A stretch of 64,000 bases of DNA. Source: Magnetofaba australis IT-1 (GTDB taxonomy: Bacteria > Pseudomonadota > Magnetococcia > Magnetococcales > Magnetococcaceae). The stretch is taken from positions 310,001-374,000 of the forward strand of contig NZ_LVJN01000019.1 in the NCBI RefSeq assembly GCF_002109495.1. The letters are read 5' to 3'. Of the stretch, positions 1 through 7,129 are shown piece by piece. Under the pieces are notes generated by a model. It had not been told where the DNA came from. It saw only the letters and a program-made list of their open reading frames with translations, and made no database searches. The position numbers were made by a program, and so were the translations under genes. The first letter of the stretch is position 1, and every line of letters starts with the position of its first letter.

Positions 1-285
1 CTGATGGATCACATAGCCGATGAGACAGTTGCCTGCCTCGGTGCCGCCGATCTGTGCGCCCTTCATGAACACCACCCTCCGCACCGGCGAGGCCGGTGAC
101 AGGCAATCCATGATCTCCTTCAGGTAGGGCGTGCGGCTGGTGCGCCACTTTCCCGGCTCCGAGGAGGCGCGTTGCGAGAGGATGCGGTGCTTGTCCGACC
201 ACTGCGAGACCGTGAGCAGCGGATCAGGCTTGAGACCGCCCCGCCATGCCAGGTCAATCGCCAGTGCGCCATCAAACTCCGCCAC
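1..285 (-). CDS. Phage terminase large subunit, GpA family (N-terminal 95 residues, cut by window edge)
   Basis: The reading frame begins at a GTG at 285-283 and stays open to the window edge. The visible protein has the sequence pattern of the N-terminus of lambda GpA-type large terminases: WSDKHRILS, then EPGKWRTSRTPY, then VVFMKGAQIGGTEAGN, the last being the region leading into the Walker A-like ATPase loop. The family cuts concatemeric phage DNA and pumps it into the prohead. It lies at the far end of a leftward late operon that includes a Nu1-like small subunit at 3770-4324, so the two subunits are separated here by about 3.5 kb of methyltransferase and accessory genes. The start is preceded by AAGAGAGA. 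The rest of the gene and presumably the head and tail genes lie left of the window. Confidence 0.85.
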   Translation of the reverse strand, partial: MAEFDGALAIDLAWRGGLKPDPLLTVSQWSDKHRILSQRASSEPGKWRTSRTPYLKEIMDCLSPASPVRRVVFMKGAQIGGTEAGNCLIGYVIHQ

Positions 286-384
286 ATCGCTTATCTCTCT
301 TAATTTTCATCTATTTGACTGGATGTATGCGCGGGTTAATGGCTACATGTCATCAACGGCGCAACACACTCCAGGAGATTGAAA

Positions 385-582
385 TTGAACAAGAAACCTA
401 CCACTGAGCAACAGTTGGAAGCCTTTGCTGAAGAGCTGGCCGAACTAACCCGCAAGCACGGCGTCGCGCTGCGCGTCACCGGCGGCGTCATCATCGACTC
501 TCCAGAGGCTTTCGCTGAACTCGAATACTTCACTGGGAATGACGGCGACCTGCTGCCCCGCATCGGCAACGAATGGATTTGA
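385..582 (+). CDS. Small hypothetical prophage protein (65 aa)
   Basis: A small open frame with charged, helical-looking N-terminus (KKPTTEQQLEAFAEELAELTRKHG) followed by a short beta-like segment (ALRVTGGVII) and an acidic end. I do not recognise the family. The TTG at 385 is chosen because AGGAG at 373-377 sits 7 nt in front of it; the TTG at 379 would touch the ribosome site. It is followed after 11 nt by the DUF3489-like gene, so the two are probably one short + strand unit that diverges from the large terminase. Confidence 0.55.
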   Translation: MNKKPTTEQQLEAFAEELAELTRKHGVALRVTGGVIIDSPEAFAELEYFTGNDGDLLPRIGNEWI

Positions 583-593
583 AGGAGACCATC

Positions 594-1265
594 ATGAACA
601 AAATGACCAGCCCCCAACTCACCGTACTCGTCAACGCCGCGCTGCGCGAAGATGGCGCGGTCCACCCCCTGCCCAACCGTATGAAGGGCGGCGCAGCGAT
701 CAAGATCGTGAACGCCTTGGCCAAGCACGGTGTCATCACGCAGGAGGATGACGGACAATGGCGTCTCAACGCTGCGGGCTACGCGGCCATCGGCGAAACG
801 CCGCCAGAACGGCTCCTGCCTCAGACTCAAGCTGAAGAGCCCGCAGAGCCGCAAACGGACAGCTCTTCGATTGCGCCGGATGCGCTTTTCGAAGAGATCG
901 CCTCTAAGCACCTGGACATCGACACGCTAGAGACTCGGCGCTTAGACGATTTGGATTTTCATGACTGCGCTGTCTGGGCCATCAAGAGCGCCCTGGAAGC
1001 CGCCTACCAAGCCGGGATGGTCGCTGCCAAACAGCGCACGCCAAAGCCCCGAGAGAACTCAAAGCAGGCGACCATGATCGCCCTGATGAAACGCCCTGAA
1101 GGCGCAACGATTGAACAGCTTGAGGCCGCTACTTCGTGGAATCGAAATACTCTGCGCGGGGCTATTTCCGGCGCCCTGCGCAAACGCCTTGGACTCAACG
1201 TCACCAGCGAGCGCGTCACCGATGAGCAAGGGAAACGGACGATCTACCGCATCGTTGAAGACTGA
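594..1265 (+). CDS. DUF3489/DUF6900-like winged-helix protein
   Basis: The protein is 223 aa. The C-terminal part (about residues 150-223) has the pattern of DUF3489, a winged-helix domain: KQATMIALMKRPEGATIEQL, then NTLRGAISGALRKRLGL and a final YRI strand. The middle (LETRRLDDLDFHDCAVWAI...ALEAAYQAG) looks like the short DUF6900 segment that often accompanies it. The N-terminal 70 residues look like another helix-turn-helix. Such proteins are common on phages and plasmids and are probably DNA-binding; no target is known. The ATG at 594 is chosen because GAAGGAGA lies at 581-588. The gene converges with the HNH-HIT gene. Confidence 0.75.
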   Translation: MNKMTSPQLTVLVNAALREDGAVHPLPNRMKGGAAIKIVNALAKHGVITQEDDGQWRLNAAGYAAIGETPPERLLPQTQAEEPAEPQTDSSSIAPDALFEEIASKHLDIDTLETRRLDDLDFHDCAVWAIKSALEAAYQAGMVAAKQRTPKPRENSKQATMIALMKRPEGATIEQLEAATSWNRNTLRGAISGALRKRLGLNVTSERVTDEQGKRTIYRIVED

Positions 1266-1288
1266 CCCTTCCACGCACCTAAAAGCAG

Positions 1289-1314
1289 ACAACCCGGCCA
1301 ATTGACCGGGTTGT
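1289..1314. terminator. Hairpin between convergent genes
   Basis: A 9-bp perfect stem (ACAACCCGG and its complement) with an 8-nt loop sits 23 nt after the stop of the DUF3489-like gene and about 50 nt beyond the stop of the opposing HNH-HIT gene. It lacks a long T tract on either side, so it is a weak bidirectional terminator at best. Confidence 0.45.
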
Positions 1315-1363
1315 GCTGGTGATAGATGGGTTAAAATGATGCTGAGATCGTACACATCACACT

Positions 1364-2350
1364 TCAATAGTCTGCTTTGCCTGGAATTACAGATCGCACG
1401 CCCCCTCGGGGCTGAGGGTGATCGCCATCTCGCCGAGGGATCAAATGCATATGAACGTGGAAAACACTTTGACCGGCTGATTGCCCCACATTGACTCCAA
1501 TGTTGAAGCCACTAATCATTGGATCCTTGTCTGAGAGGCGTTGCTTAGCAACTTTCAGGAGCCGCTCCATAGCATTTCGTTCAGGTTGGTAAAGATCAAA
1601 ATAATCAGCGACATGACGTCTGGGCAAAATCAATGTATGGCCAATCGATACAGGGAAACTGTCTTCTAAGACAAACGCCAAACCCTCTCCATCAACCTCC
1701 TGCATTCTTTCCAACTCGCAAAATATACAGCTTTCATCCCGATGGTGAAGAGATTGGGCAACCTCTCTGAAATCGGTCTGATCTCTGTCCCGTTTTTGCG
1801 CATTACAGGTGTAGCAGAGCGCCTGCAAATTATCTGGATCATCCTTTCCGCCATGATTTCGGGGGATAATGTGATCAACTTCCAGAGCTTTTTCCATTGC
1901 TGACACGCCACACGCTTCGCAGCGCCCTTTTGCCCTGGCAAGTACGTCGTAGCGAAGGCTGCCTGGAATATAACCACTCCCTTTTCTCCGGTGGTTCCAA
2001 GGGTCAGGGCGGCCCTCGAGATACTCCTGAAGCTTTTGCGTGCAAAGGTCTATCAGCTCAGCTCTTTCCTCTGGCGTAACTCCTCGATACAACTCCGCAA
2101 ATTCGTATTTCTGACCAGTTTTTATTATCACCCCGTTGTTAGCCAGAACGCGACCCGGCATTTGCGCGGTCACTTTTTCATAATACTCAATCTGACTTTG
2201 ATCCTCGGCCAAGAAAGCTTGGGCCGCCTCCCTCCGAGTGATCTGATCACCGTTCAAAAGAATCTGACGAATCATAACCGGCTGGTAGATGTGGCTCATC
2301 CGCATCCGGTTGCTTAAATACTCTTTGAGTGACTCATAGGCTGATGTCAT
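1364..2350 (-). CDS. HNH nuclease - HIT domain fusion protein
   Basis: 328 aa with three parts. Residues about 1-115 are a helical region (SNRMRMSHIYQPVMIRQIL...QIEYYEKVT) with no enzyme motif I recognise. Residues about 125-190 are an HNH/McrA-type nuclease: RAKGRCEACG, ALEVDHIIPRNHGGKDDPDNL and LCYTCNAQK give the zinc cysteines and the DHIIPR catalytic segment. Residues about 205-328 are a HIT domain with CIFCE near its start and the HVHMHLIP triad, the signature of nucleotide hydrolases and transferases that form a nucleotidyl-His intermediate. A DNA-cutting domain joined to a nucleotide-processing domain suggests a defence or superinfection-exclusion protein, but that is inference. It sits among late phage genes as a separately placed accessory gene. 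Confidence 0.8.
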   Translation of the reverse strand: MTSAYESLKEYLSNRMRMSHIYQPVMIRQILLNGDQITRREAAQAFLAEDQSQIEYYEKVTAQMPGRVLANNGVIIKTGQKYEFAELYRGVTPEERAELIDLCTQKLQEYLEGRPDPWNHRRKGSGYIPGSLRYDVLARAKGRCEACGVSAMEKALEVDHIIPRNHGGKDDPDNLQALCYTCNAQKRDRDQTDFREVAQSLHHRDESCIFCELERMQEVDGEGLAFVLEDSFPVSIGHTLILPRRHVADYFDLYQPERNAMERLLKVAKQRLSDKDPMISGFNIGVNVGQSAGQSVFHVHMHLIPRRDGDHPQPRGGVRSVIPGKADY

Positions 2351-2387
2351 GGAATGCCCCCTATAGAAAGGATAATGGGGGTATTCC
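2351..2387 (-). promoter_or_regulatory. Hairpin covering the ribosome site of the HNH-HIT gene
   Basis: Immediately in front of the ATG, the minus strand reads GGAATACCCCC, a 15-nt loop, then GGGGGCATTCC directly joined to ATG. Ten of eleven pairs match. The only purine-rich ribosome site (AGGGGG) lies in the right arm, so the structure would hide it. It could alternatively be the terminator of the upstream methyltransferase transcript, although there is no T tract. Confidence 0.45.
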
Positions 2388-2407
2388 GTTTCATTTTAGA
2401 TCTCAAG

Positions 2408-3763
2408 TCAAGCGGTTGAACTGGATATGTCTCTCTCCGCCGCCACTTCCTCAAAACTCTTCCCGCCAGCCCCATCCAAGTAGGCAATCTTGCCGGTAGC
2501 CTGGATGAAGCGCTTCACCGCCACGTCCACGTAGACCGGTGAAATCTCCATGGCGAACACCCGCCGCCCTGTCATCTCACCAGCCATGATCTGGGAGCCG
2601 GAGCCGCTGAAGGGTTCGTAGCACAGGCCGCCCCGTTCCACATGCTGGCGCATGGGGATGGCAAAGCAGTCCAGGGGTTTCGGTGTGGGGTGATCGGGGC
2701 GCTCTTCACCGGAGAGTCCACGAATGTCCCAGACAGTAGAGAGGAATTCCGCGCCATCGATCTTCGGCGGCATGTTGCCCTTGATCCAGCCCATCAGGCA
2801 GGGCTCGTGTTTCCACAGATACTTCGAGCGTGTGAGGACACCTTTCTCCTTGTTCCAGATGATCTGCTGGTGCTGAAACGCGCCCATCTTCTCCCACACC
2901 GCTTCCAGCATCGCCTGGCGCTTGGATGCGTGCCAGCAGTACCAAGCGGCGTTGGGCTCGATGGCATGCTCAATGGCGGCTTTGATGAAGCCCTCGTAGA
3001 GCTCTGGGCCCTGGGAGGAGTCGTCCCAGGTCACGCCATAGCTGGCTGACCAATCCTTGTTGCCGTCCGTGCCGCTGGTCTCTCCTTTGGCGACCTTGGC
3101 TTTGCGCGCACTGTTCTGCGGGTGGTTGGTCCCATCGTAGTCGACCAAGTAGGGCGGATCGGTGGCAAAGAGAATCGCACGCTCGCCGTTCATCAACCGA
3201 ATCACATCATCGTCGTTGAGGCTGCTGCCACACAGAAGGCGATGGTCGCCGAGAATCCACATGTCGCCAGGACGAGTGACCGGATTGGCAGGCGGCTCGG
3301 GGATGACATCGTTTTGGGCTACGGCGCCACCGCCGCCATCAGCGTCGTCCTCCAGGCTCTCCAGCAGATCTGAAAGCTGCTCCTCGGAAAAGCCGATGAT
3401 GTCGATGTCATAATCGGCGTCCTGAAGCTCGTTCAACTCCAAGCTCAACAGTTCGTTGTCCCACTCCGCCCAGTTGGCGGATTGATTGGCAAGCAGCCGG
3501 AACGCCTTGATCTGCGTCTCGCTCAGGTCATCGGCCAGCGCCACCGGCACCGACTCCAGTCCCAGCCGCTTGGCGGCCTTCAGACGGAGGTGGCCATCGA
3601 CCACCTGGCCATCGCTACGGGCCACCACCGGAATTCGGAAGCCGAACTCCTGAATCGCCGCGCACATGCGATCCACCACGTCATCGTTGCGCCTTGGATT
3701 CCGGGCATAGGGGATCAACCGCTCCAGAGGCCACTGCTCCAGCGTCAAATCAGCAATCTGCAT
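2408..3763 (-). CDS. ParB-like domain + N6-adenine/N4-cytosine DNA methyltransferase
   Basis: 451 aa. Residues about 5-100 are a ParB/sulfiredoxin-like domain (LIPYARNPRRND, VVDGHLRLKAAKRLG). The rest is a class-beta amino-methyltransferase: the catalytic DPPY motif (ATDPPYLVDYDG) comes before the SAM-binding FxGxG motif (YEPFSGSGSQIMAGE), followed by RRVFAMEISPVYVDVAVKRF. Similar ParB-methyltransferase fusions are widespread in prophages, where they methylate phage DNA and can protect it from host restriction. The recognition site cannot be read from the sequence. It starts 6 nt after the small terminase stop and is probably co-transcribed with it. Confidence 0.88.
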   Translation of the reverse strand: MQIADLTLEQWPLERLIPYARNPRRNDDVVDRMCAAIQEFGFRIPVVARSDGQVVDGHLRLKAAKRLGLESVPVALADDLSETQIKAFRLLANQSANWAEWDNELLSLELNELQDADYDIDIIGFSEEQLSDLLESLEDDADGGGGAVAQNDVIPEPPANPVTRPGDMWILGDHRLLCGSSLNDDDVIRLMNGERAILFATDPPYLVDYDGTNHPQNSARKAKVAKGETSGTDGNKDWSASYGVTWDDSSQGPELYEGFIKAAIEHAIEPNAAWYCWHASKRQAMLEAVWEKMGAFQHQQIIWNKEKGVLTRSKYLWKHEPCLMGWIKGNMPPKIDGAEFLSTVWDIRGLSGEERPDHPTPKPLDCFAIPMRQHVERGGLCYEPFSGSGSQIMAGEMTGRRVFAMEISPVYVDVAVKRFIQATGKIAYLDGAGGKSFEEVAAERDISSSTA

Positions 3764-3769
3764 TGTCCA

Positions 3770-4324
3770 TCATTCCAGAGAGAGTTTGGCTTCGGAGAGC
3801 TCTTCCAAATGTTCGCGCACGTATTGCTCCAGGCAGATGTGCATGGTGTGGTCGTCGACGCCCAGTTCCGCCGCCATACGCGAGGAGACCCGCGCTGGCC
3901 AGTTCTGCCAGGAGTCACGAACCTCTCTGGCCCGGTGATACACCCGCGCCAGGGTCTGCTCCCGATCGATCAGGGAGCCCTTCTTCTCTTCAAGTTCGAT
4001 CTTGCGCAACTGCGCGCGCAGCACCATGTCCGCCGTCTTGGCCTGCATGAAGGTCATGCCGCCAGCGCCAGCACTCTGTCCGCTCTGCTGCAATGTCTCA
4101 CGGACGCTGTTCACCGCCGCTGTCGGCGTCGGCTTCATGCCCTTGGGGTGGGCGCTACGCTGATTGACGTCGTCGGTGTTGGCCGACCAGTTGGCCAGCA
4201 CGGTGTCCAGATCCCACGAACCATCCGGTTCGCGGTGAATGCGACCCGCCTTTTCGGCCTTGCGCACCGCTGTCTCTGACACGCCCAGATGCTTGGCCAG
4301 ACGCCGATTGCTGGGGACTTTCAT
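3770..4324 (-). CDS. Terminase small subunit, Nu1-like
   Basis: 184 aa. The N-terminus is a helix-turn-helix (NRRLAKHLGVSETAVRKAEKAGRI) like that of Nu1, the lambda small terminase, which binds the packaging site and hands DNA to the GpA large subunit. Residues about 105-184 are helical with LRKIELEEKKGSLIDREQ, typical of Nu1-family proteins. The pairing of a Nu1-like protein with a GpA-type large subunit argues for lambda-like packaging. Three GCGAAC repeats lie 15 nt upstream of the start and could be its binding site. Confidence 0.8.
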   Translation of the reverse strand: MKVPSNRRLAKHLGVSETAVRKAEKAGRIHREPDGSWDLDTVLANWSANTDDVNQRSAHPKGMKPTPTAAVNSVRETLQQSGQSAGAGGMTFMQAKTADMVLRAQLRKIELEEKKGSLIDREQTLARVYHRAREVRDSWQNWPARVSSRMAAELGVDDHTMHICLEQYVREHLEELSEAKLSLE

Positions 4325-4338
4325 GAGATCTCATTCAC

Positions 4339-4360
4339 CGCGAACGCGAACCCGCGAACC
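4339..4360. repeat. Three close GCGAAC repeats upstream of the small terminase
   Basis: GCGAAC occurs three times in 22 bp on the + strand (starting at 4340, 4346 and 4354), in the 200-bp gap between the lysis cassette and the small terminase gene. Small terminase subunits of this type bind repeats near the packaging site, so this is a candidate element of cos/pac. The rest of the gap (4361-4523) shows no gene. Confidence 0.35.
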
Positions 4361-4523
4361 AATAAAACGCCTCTGTCGCTAGCGAGCTCTCGGGCCATTG
4401 CGCGCGGCATCAGATATCGGCACAGAAGGAACCAAGAATACAAAGACTTACAGGCAGTCTCTCCGAAACAGAGAACGTTTTCAGTTTCATTTGCTTACCA
4501 AGTTTCGGTGTTGAACTGAAGGT

Positions 4524-4772
4524 CTACGGCTTATTGATCCACGGCACAGCCATGAACGCCGCGATGAGCGCCAACAGCGCCAGGATCTGACGGAAGAGCT
4601 TGTAGCCGCCTACCAGACGCTGTTCAGCCGCGTCCAGTCGGTCCAGCGTCGCTTCCATGCGGTCAAACTTCTGCTGACCAATGGCGAGGCGCTGGTTGAT
4701 GTGCTTGAGCTCGTTGGCCAGGGTGGCCATCTCCGCCGAGTACGGGCACTCCTTCTCGCAGTTGCCGCTCAT
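4524..4772 (-). CDS. Small coiled-coil protein with C-terminal membrane anchor (lysis cassette)
   Basis: 82 aa starting MSGNCEKECPYSAEMATLANEL. Residues about 12-55 form a likely coiled coil (LKHINQRLAIGQQKFDRMEATLDRLDAAEQRL) and residues about 62-77 are a membrane segment (ILALLALIAAFMAVPWI). The ATG overlaps the holin stop codon (ATGA), so the two are translationally coupled. Position and shape suggest a spanin-like or holin-accessory protein, but no family is recognised. Confidence 0.65.
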   Translation of the reverse strand: MSGNCEKECPYSAEMATLANELKHINQRLAIGQQKFDRMEATLDRLDAAEQRLVGGYKLFRQILALLALIAAFMAVPWINKP

Positions 4773-5164
4773 TTCGCCCTCCCGGTTTGCTTTTCCCAGG
4801 TTCGTAGACCCGCCAGCCCCAGCATTGCCACCACCAACTCCTGCATGAAGTTCAGCGGCAGTTGCGGTCCGGGCTGCCCCGTCACCCACTGGATGATGGG
4901 GTTGATCACGTAGGCGAAGGAGAGACCAACGCCGCACACCCAGCCCAGGAACGGACGCCACCCCGCCACAAAGGTGGAGCGATGCGCCGCTTCGATTTTG
5001 TTCAGTTCAACTTGCAGAGCCGCTGGTTGCTGCGCCAGGCGGGTCAGCAGCGCCTGTTTGTCCAAGCGCTCTTCGTCGGAGGTGAACAGCCCATCCAGGG
5101 CCTTGCCCACCGCCTCGATGGGCTGTGTCGCCGCGCCGCCGATGATTTTTTCAAGCAGGCCCAT
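4769..5164 (-). CDS. Phage holin, three-transmembrane family
   Basis: 131 aa. The N-terminus is amphipathic (MGLLEKIIGGAATQPIEAVGKALDGLF), followed by a charged helix (EERLDKQALLTRLAQQ...ELNKIEAAHRSTFVAGWRPFLGW) and hydrophobic segments VCGVGLSFAYVINPIIQWV and MQELVVAMLGLAGLRTWEK. The FVAGWRPFLGWVCG pattern is characteristic of the 3TM holin family (PF11351). Holins make holes in the inner membrane so that the endolysin can reach the wall. The start overlaps the stop of the 34-aa membrane protein (TGATG), within a tightly packed lysis cassette. Confidence 0.8.
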   Translation of the reverse strand: MGLLEKIIGGAATQPIEAVGKALDGLFTSDEERLDKQALLTRLAQQPAALQVELNKIEAAHRSTFVAGWRPFLGWVCGVGLSFAYVINPIIQWVTGQPGPQLPLNFMQELVVAMLGLAGLRTWEKQTGRAK

Positions 5165-5268
5165 CAGAGCACACCCGTGATGTAGAGCGGCATGATGGCG
5201 CAGACCACTATCATCAGCGAGCCAAACAGCCCGACGATGATGTCGCCCCATTTGGGATCTTGAATCAT
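5164..5268 (-). CDS. 34-aa single-pass membrane protein in the lysis cassette
   Basis: A short frame with MIQDPKWGDIIVGLFGSL at its start, a hydrophobic run LFGSLMIVVCAIMPLYI and the end TGVL. Its ATG overlaps the peptidase stop (ATGA) and its TGA overlaps the holin start (TGATG), so both ends are coupled to real genes, which is the main argument that it is coding. It is probably a small lysis-accessory protein. Confidence 0.6.
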   Translation of the reverse strand: MIQDPKWGDIIVGLFGSLMIVVCAIMPLYITGVL

Positions 5269-5660
5269 TTGTAGCTCCAAATCGTGGGGCGAGGCTGACC
5301 AGCGGCGCGCGGCAGCGTGTCCAAGTGGATGAATCGGGTGTGGTGCGGTCCATGCTGTTTGATGCCGACGCCGCTCATGCCCGCTGCTTTTGCGAGAGCG
5401 ACCAAGTCGTAGGCGTCCTCACCACTCACGGCTACGTCCACCGCCGCACCGGAGGTGTGCGGGCCGTTGGGGCCGGTGATGGAGATGGCGGCGTTATGCT
5501 CGGAGCAGCGATACCCGGAGGTCACCGGCAGCGGTTTGCCGAAGGCGACGCGAAGGTCCTCCAGCAGCGCCATAAACCTGCCGTCCATCTCAAGACGACC
5601 ACAGCCGCAACGGCAGGTCAGTTCGGCGGCAGTGAAGTGCGGCCATTGGGTATCGGACAT
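5265..5660 (-). CDS. M15-family D-Ala-D-Ala peptidase (endolysin)
   Basis: 131 aa from MSDTQWPHF. The pattern HFTAAELTCRCGCGRLEMDGRFM, then PLPVTSGYRCSEHN, PHTSGAAVDVAV and THFIHLD-like TRFIHLDTLP is that of the zinc M15_3 peptidases: the zinc ligands are the His of SGYRCSEH-N/PHTSG region, the Asp of AAVDV and the His of FIHLD. Phage members cut peptidoglycan cross-links at lysis. The start at 5660 is chosen because GGGAGC lies just upstream; an in-frame ATG 33 nt earlier has no good site. It heads the lysis cassette of peptidase, 34-aa membrane protein, holin and coiled-coil protein. Confidence 0.82.
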   Translation of the reverse strand: MSDTQWPHFTAAELTCRCGCGRLEMDGRFMALLEDLRVAFGKPLPVTSGYRCSEHNAAISITGPNGPHTSGAAVDVAVSGEDAYDLVALAKAAGMSGVGIKQHGPHHTRFIHLDTLPRAAGQPRPTIWSYK

Positions 5661-5717
5661 AACGTGCTCCCAAAACAGAAAGCCCGCCACCAAGTTTCCC
5701 TGGGGCGGGCTCTATCT

Positions 5718-6191
5718 TCAGCGCTCTCGTTCGCGCCTCGTGCGATGATGGTTTAGATTATCGCAAATCCCTGGACGTTTGTCCGGAACAAAGGTGTCCG
5801 GACACTTCTTTCCTCGGTTGAGAACCGCCACGATCTGAAATATCGCCGCCTGCCAGTGCGCCGCCAGCGTCGACCGTGCGCGCCCAAACCGCCGCATGAT
5901 GATCTTCCACCGTACACGCTCAGCCCTGAGCCAGACCAGTCTGAGGTGATTGGGCTCCAACCAGCGCAACCACTCCATGCATTCGTCCATGCGGTCGATG
6001 GCGTCAGGCGTCGGCGGCCCCAGCCTGACCTTTGGTTGGTCACGTCCATACGCCTCCCAGTATTCGTGAATCACATCGGGCCAGGCGGATCTGAGGTTTT
6101 GGGGGCCAGAGTCCGGCAGCCGATGCAGCGTCATTGCCGCTTCTTCCAGGCGGTCAACCACCATCTGCGGCGTCCAGTGCGGCTCAGCCAT
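5718..6191 (-). CDS. DUF6362-like phage protein with sigma-like helix-turn-helix
   Basis: 157 aa from MAEPHWTPQMVVDRLEEAA. The core LRSAWPDVIHEYWEAYG, EWLRWLEPNHLRLVWLRAERVRWKIIMRRFGRARSTLAAHW resembles DUF6362, a phage family whose C-terminal half looks like sigma region 4. It may be a late-gene regulator, but the function is not established. It lies between the nuclease/small-protein pair and the lysis genes, a plausible place for a late regulator. Its start overlaps the end of the next upstream gene by 8 nt. Confidence 0.65.
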   Translation of the reverse strand: MAEPHWTPQMVVDRLEEAAMTLHRLPDSGPQNLRSAWPDVIHEYWEAYGRDQPKVRLGPPTPDAIDRMDECMEWLRWLEPNHLRLVWLRAERVRWKIIMRRFGRARSTLAAHWQAAIFQIVAVLNRGKKCPDTFVPDKRPGICDNLNHHRTRRERER

Positions 6192-6399
6192 GGCCCACCT
6201 CCTGGCGCGCACGCCCGTAGAGCTTCTCGCCAAGCTGCTTGACCAGTTCCCGCTCGGGCCAGGTCAGGCGCGGGTCAGCGGCGTTGACCACCAGAATGCC
6301 GTGGGCCTTCCAGCCATAGGCTTTGGTCCCCTCGGCGTTGATGGTGCGTGGCTGCATCGGCCCAAGGGAGCTTATCGGAGACTTCGGGCCGCCAATCAT
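6184..6399 (-). CDS. Small hypothetical prophage protein (71 aa)
   Basis: Starts MIGGPKSPISSLGPMQPRTINAEG and continues KAYGWKAHGILVVNAADPRLTWPERELVKQLGEKLYG. The ATG overlaps the stop of the RuvC-like gene (ATGA), and the gene overlaps the following DUF6362-like gene, so it sits in a coupled chain. I do not recognise a characterised family. Confidence 0.6.
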   Translation of the reverse strand: MIGGPKSPISSLGPMQPRTINAEGTKAYGWKAHGILVVNAADPRLTWPERELVKQLGEKLYGRARQEVGHG

Positions 6400-6899
6400 A
6401 ACCCCACCTCCTGAGCGATGGCCCAATGCAGCAGCGCCAACGCATCCGCCTGATTATCGTCTTCAGGCTTGAAGCCCAGCCGCTTCATGGCGTGAATCAC
6501 CTGCGCCTTGGAGGCGTTGCCCTTGCCTGTGGCGTGTTTTTTTATCGTCCCCACCGGCACGCCCTGGTAGGGAATGCCGCGCGCTTCGCACCAACTGGTC
6601 ACCACGGCCAGAAACCCGCCGTAGACGTGGGCGGCGTCCACCCCGGCATGCCGACGCACCTCCTCCACGGCCACGGCGCCGACGCCCCCCACCAACGCGT
6701 TCAACTCGTCGAGCCACTGGCGAAAGCGTAGATAGCGCATACCACCGCCTTCGAAGCGATTGTTCTTGAACGCCAGCGTGCCGCTGGTGATGTTGCCATC
6801 CGGGTGGCGCACCGCCCAGCCTGTCTGTGAGCCCAGGTCCAGCGCCAGCAGCACGCGTTTTTCATTCCAGCCCTCAGCGGGCAAATTTTGATTCGTCAT
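6396..6899 (-). CDS. RuvC-like Holliday junction resolvase
   Basis: 167 aa with an RNase H-like fold pattern: the first acidic residue in VLLALDLGSQTGWAV (about residue 21), then VGAVAVEEVRRHAG, and near the C-terminus DDNQADALALLHWA with two further aspartates. The GTIKKHATGKGNASKAQVI stretch is typical of phage and bacterial RuvC-like nucleases. The role is resolving branched DNA before packaging. The gene lies directly downstream of the putative replication origin, and its start at 6899 is preceded by CGGAGGT. Confidence 0.78.
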   Translation of the reverse strand: MTNQNLPAEGWNEKRVLLALDLGSQTGWAVRHPDGNITSGTLAFKNNRFEGGGMRYLRFRQWLDELNALVGGVGAVAVEEVRRHAGVDAAHVYGGFLAVVTSWCEARGIPYQGVPVGTIKKHATGKGNASKAQVIHAMKRLGFKPEDDNQADALALLHWAIAQEVGL

Positions 6900-6969
6900 C
6901 TATCGACCTCCGAAAGTGAATTTTGTCGGAGGTGGTGGAGCAATCCGCAGATCAATCCGCCACCCGATT

Positions 6970-7110
6970 TTTGCGGTGGTCGGTCGGTGAGTAGGTGGGT
7001 CGGTCAGTCAGGTCGGTTGGTCGGTGTTTGAGTCGTCGCCTTTTTTCCCTCCCCTTTTTTGACCCCTCTCGGGGGGGGTATTTATACCCCCCCCGTAGAG
7101 AGGGGGTCGT
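6970..7110. repeat. GGTCGGT tandem tract and long G/C hairpin beside the iterons
   Basis: The stretch 6978-7028 repeats variants of GGTCGGT about seven times. It is followed by a T-rich block and by an imperfect long hairpin at 7061-7108 whose arms contain runs of eight Gs and eight Cs around a central AT-rich TATTTATA. There is no coding frame of quality here. Together with the adjacent iterons this looks like part of a replication origin. Confidence 0.5.
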
Positions 7111-7129
7111 AGGGTTGAAGAAAACCTGC

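Noticed and set aside
131-382. An 83-codon + strand frame at the left edge
   Set aside because: Opposite the large terminase N-terminus, which has a clear family pattern.
4289-4519. A 76-codon + strand frame upstream of the small terminase
   Set aside because: No ribosome site, overlaps the real gene start and the GCGAAC repeats, and no recognisable similarity.
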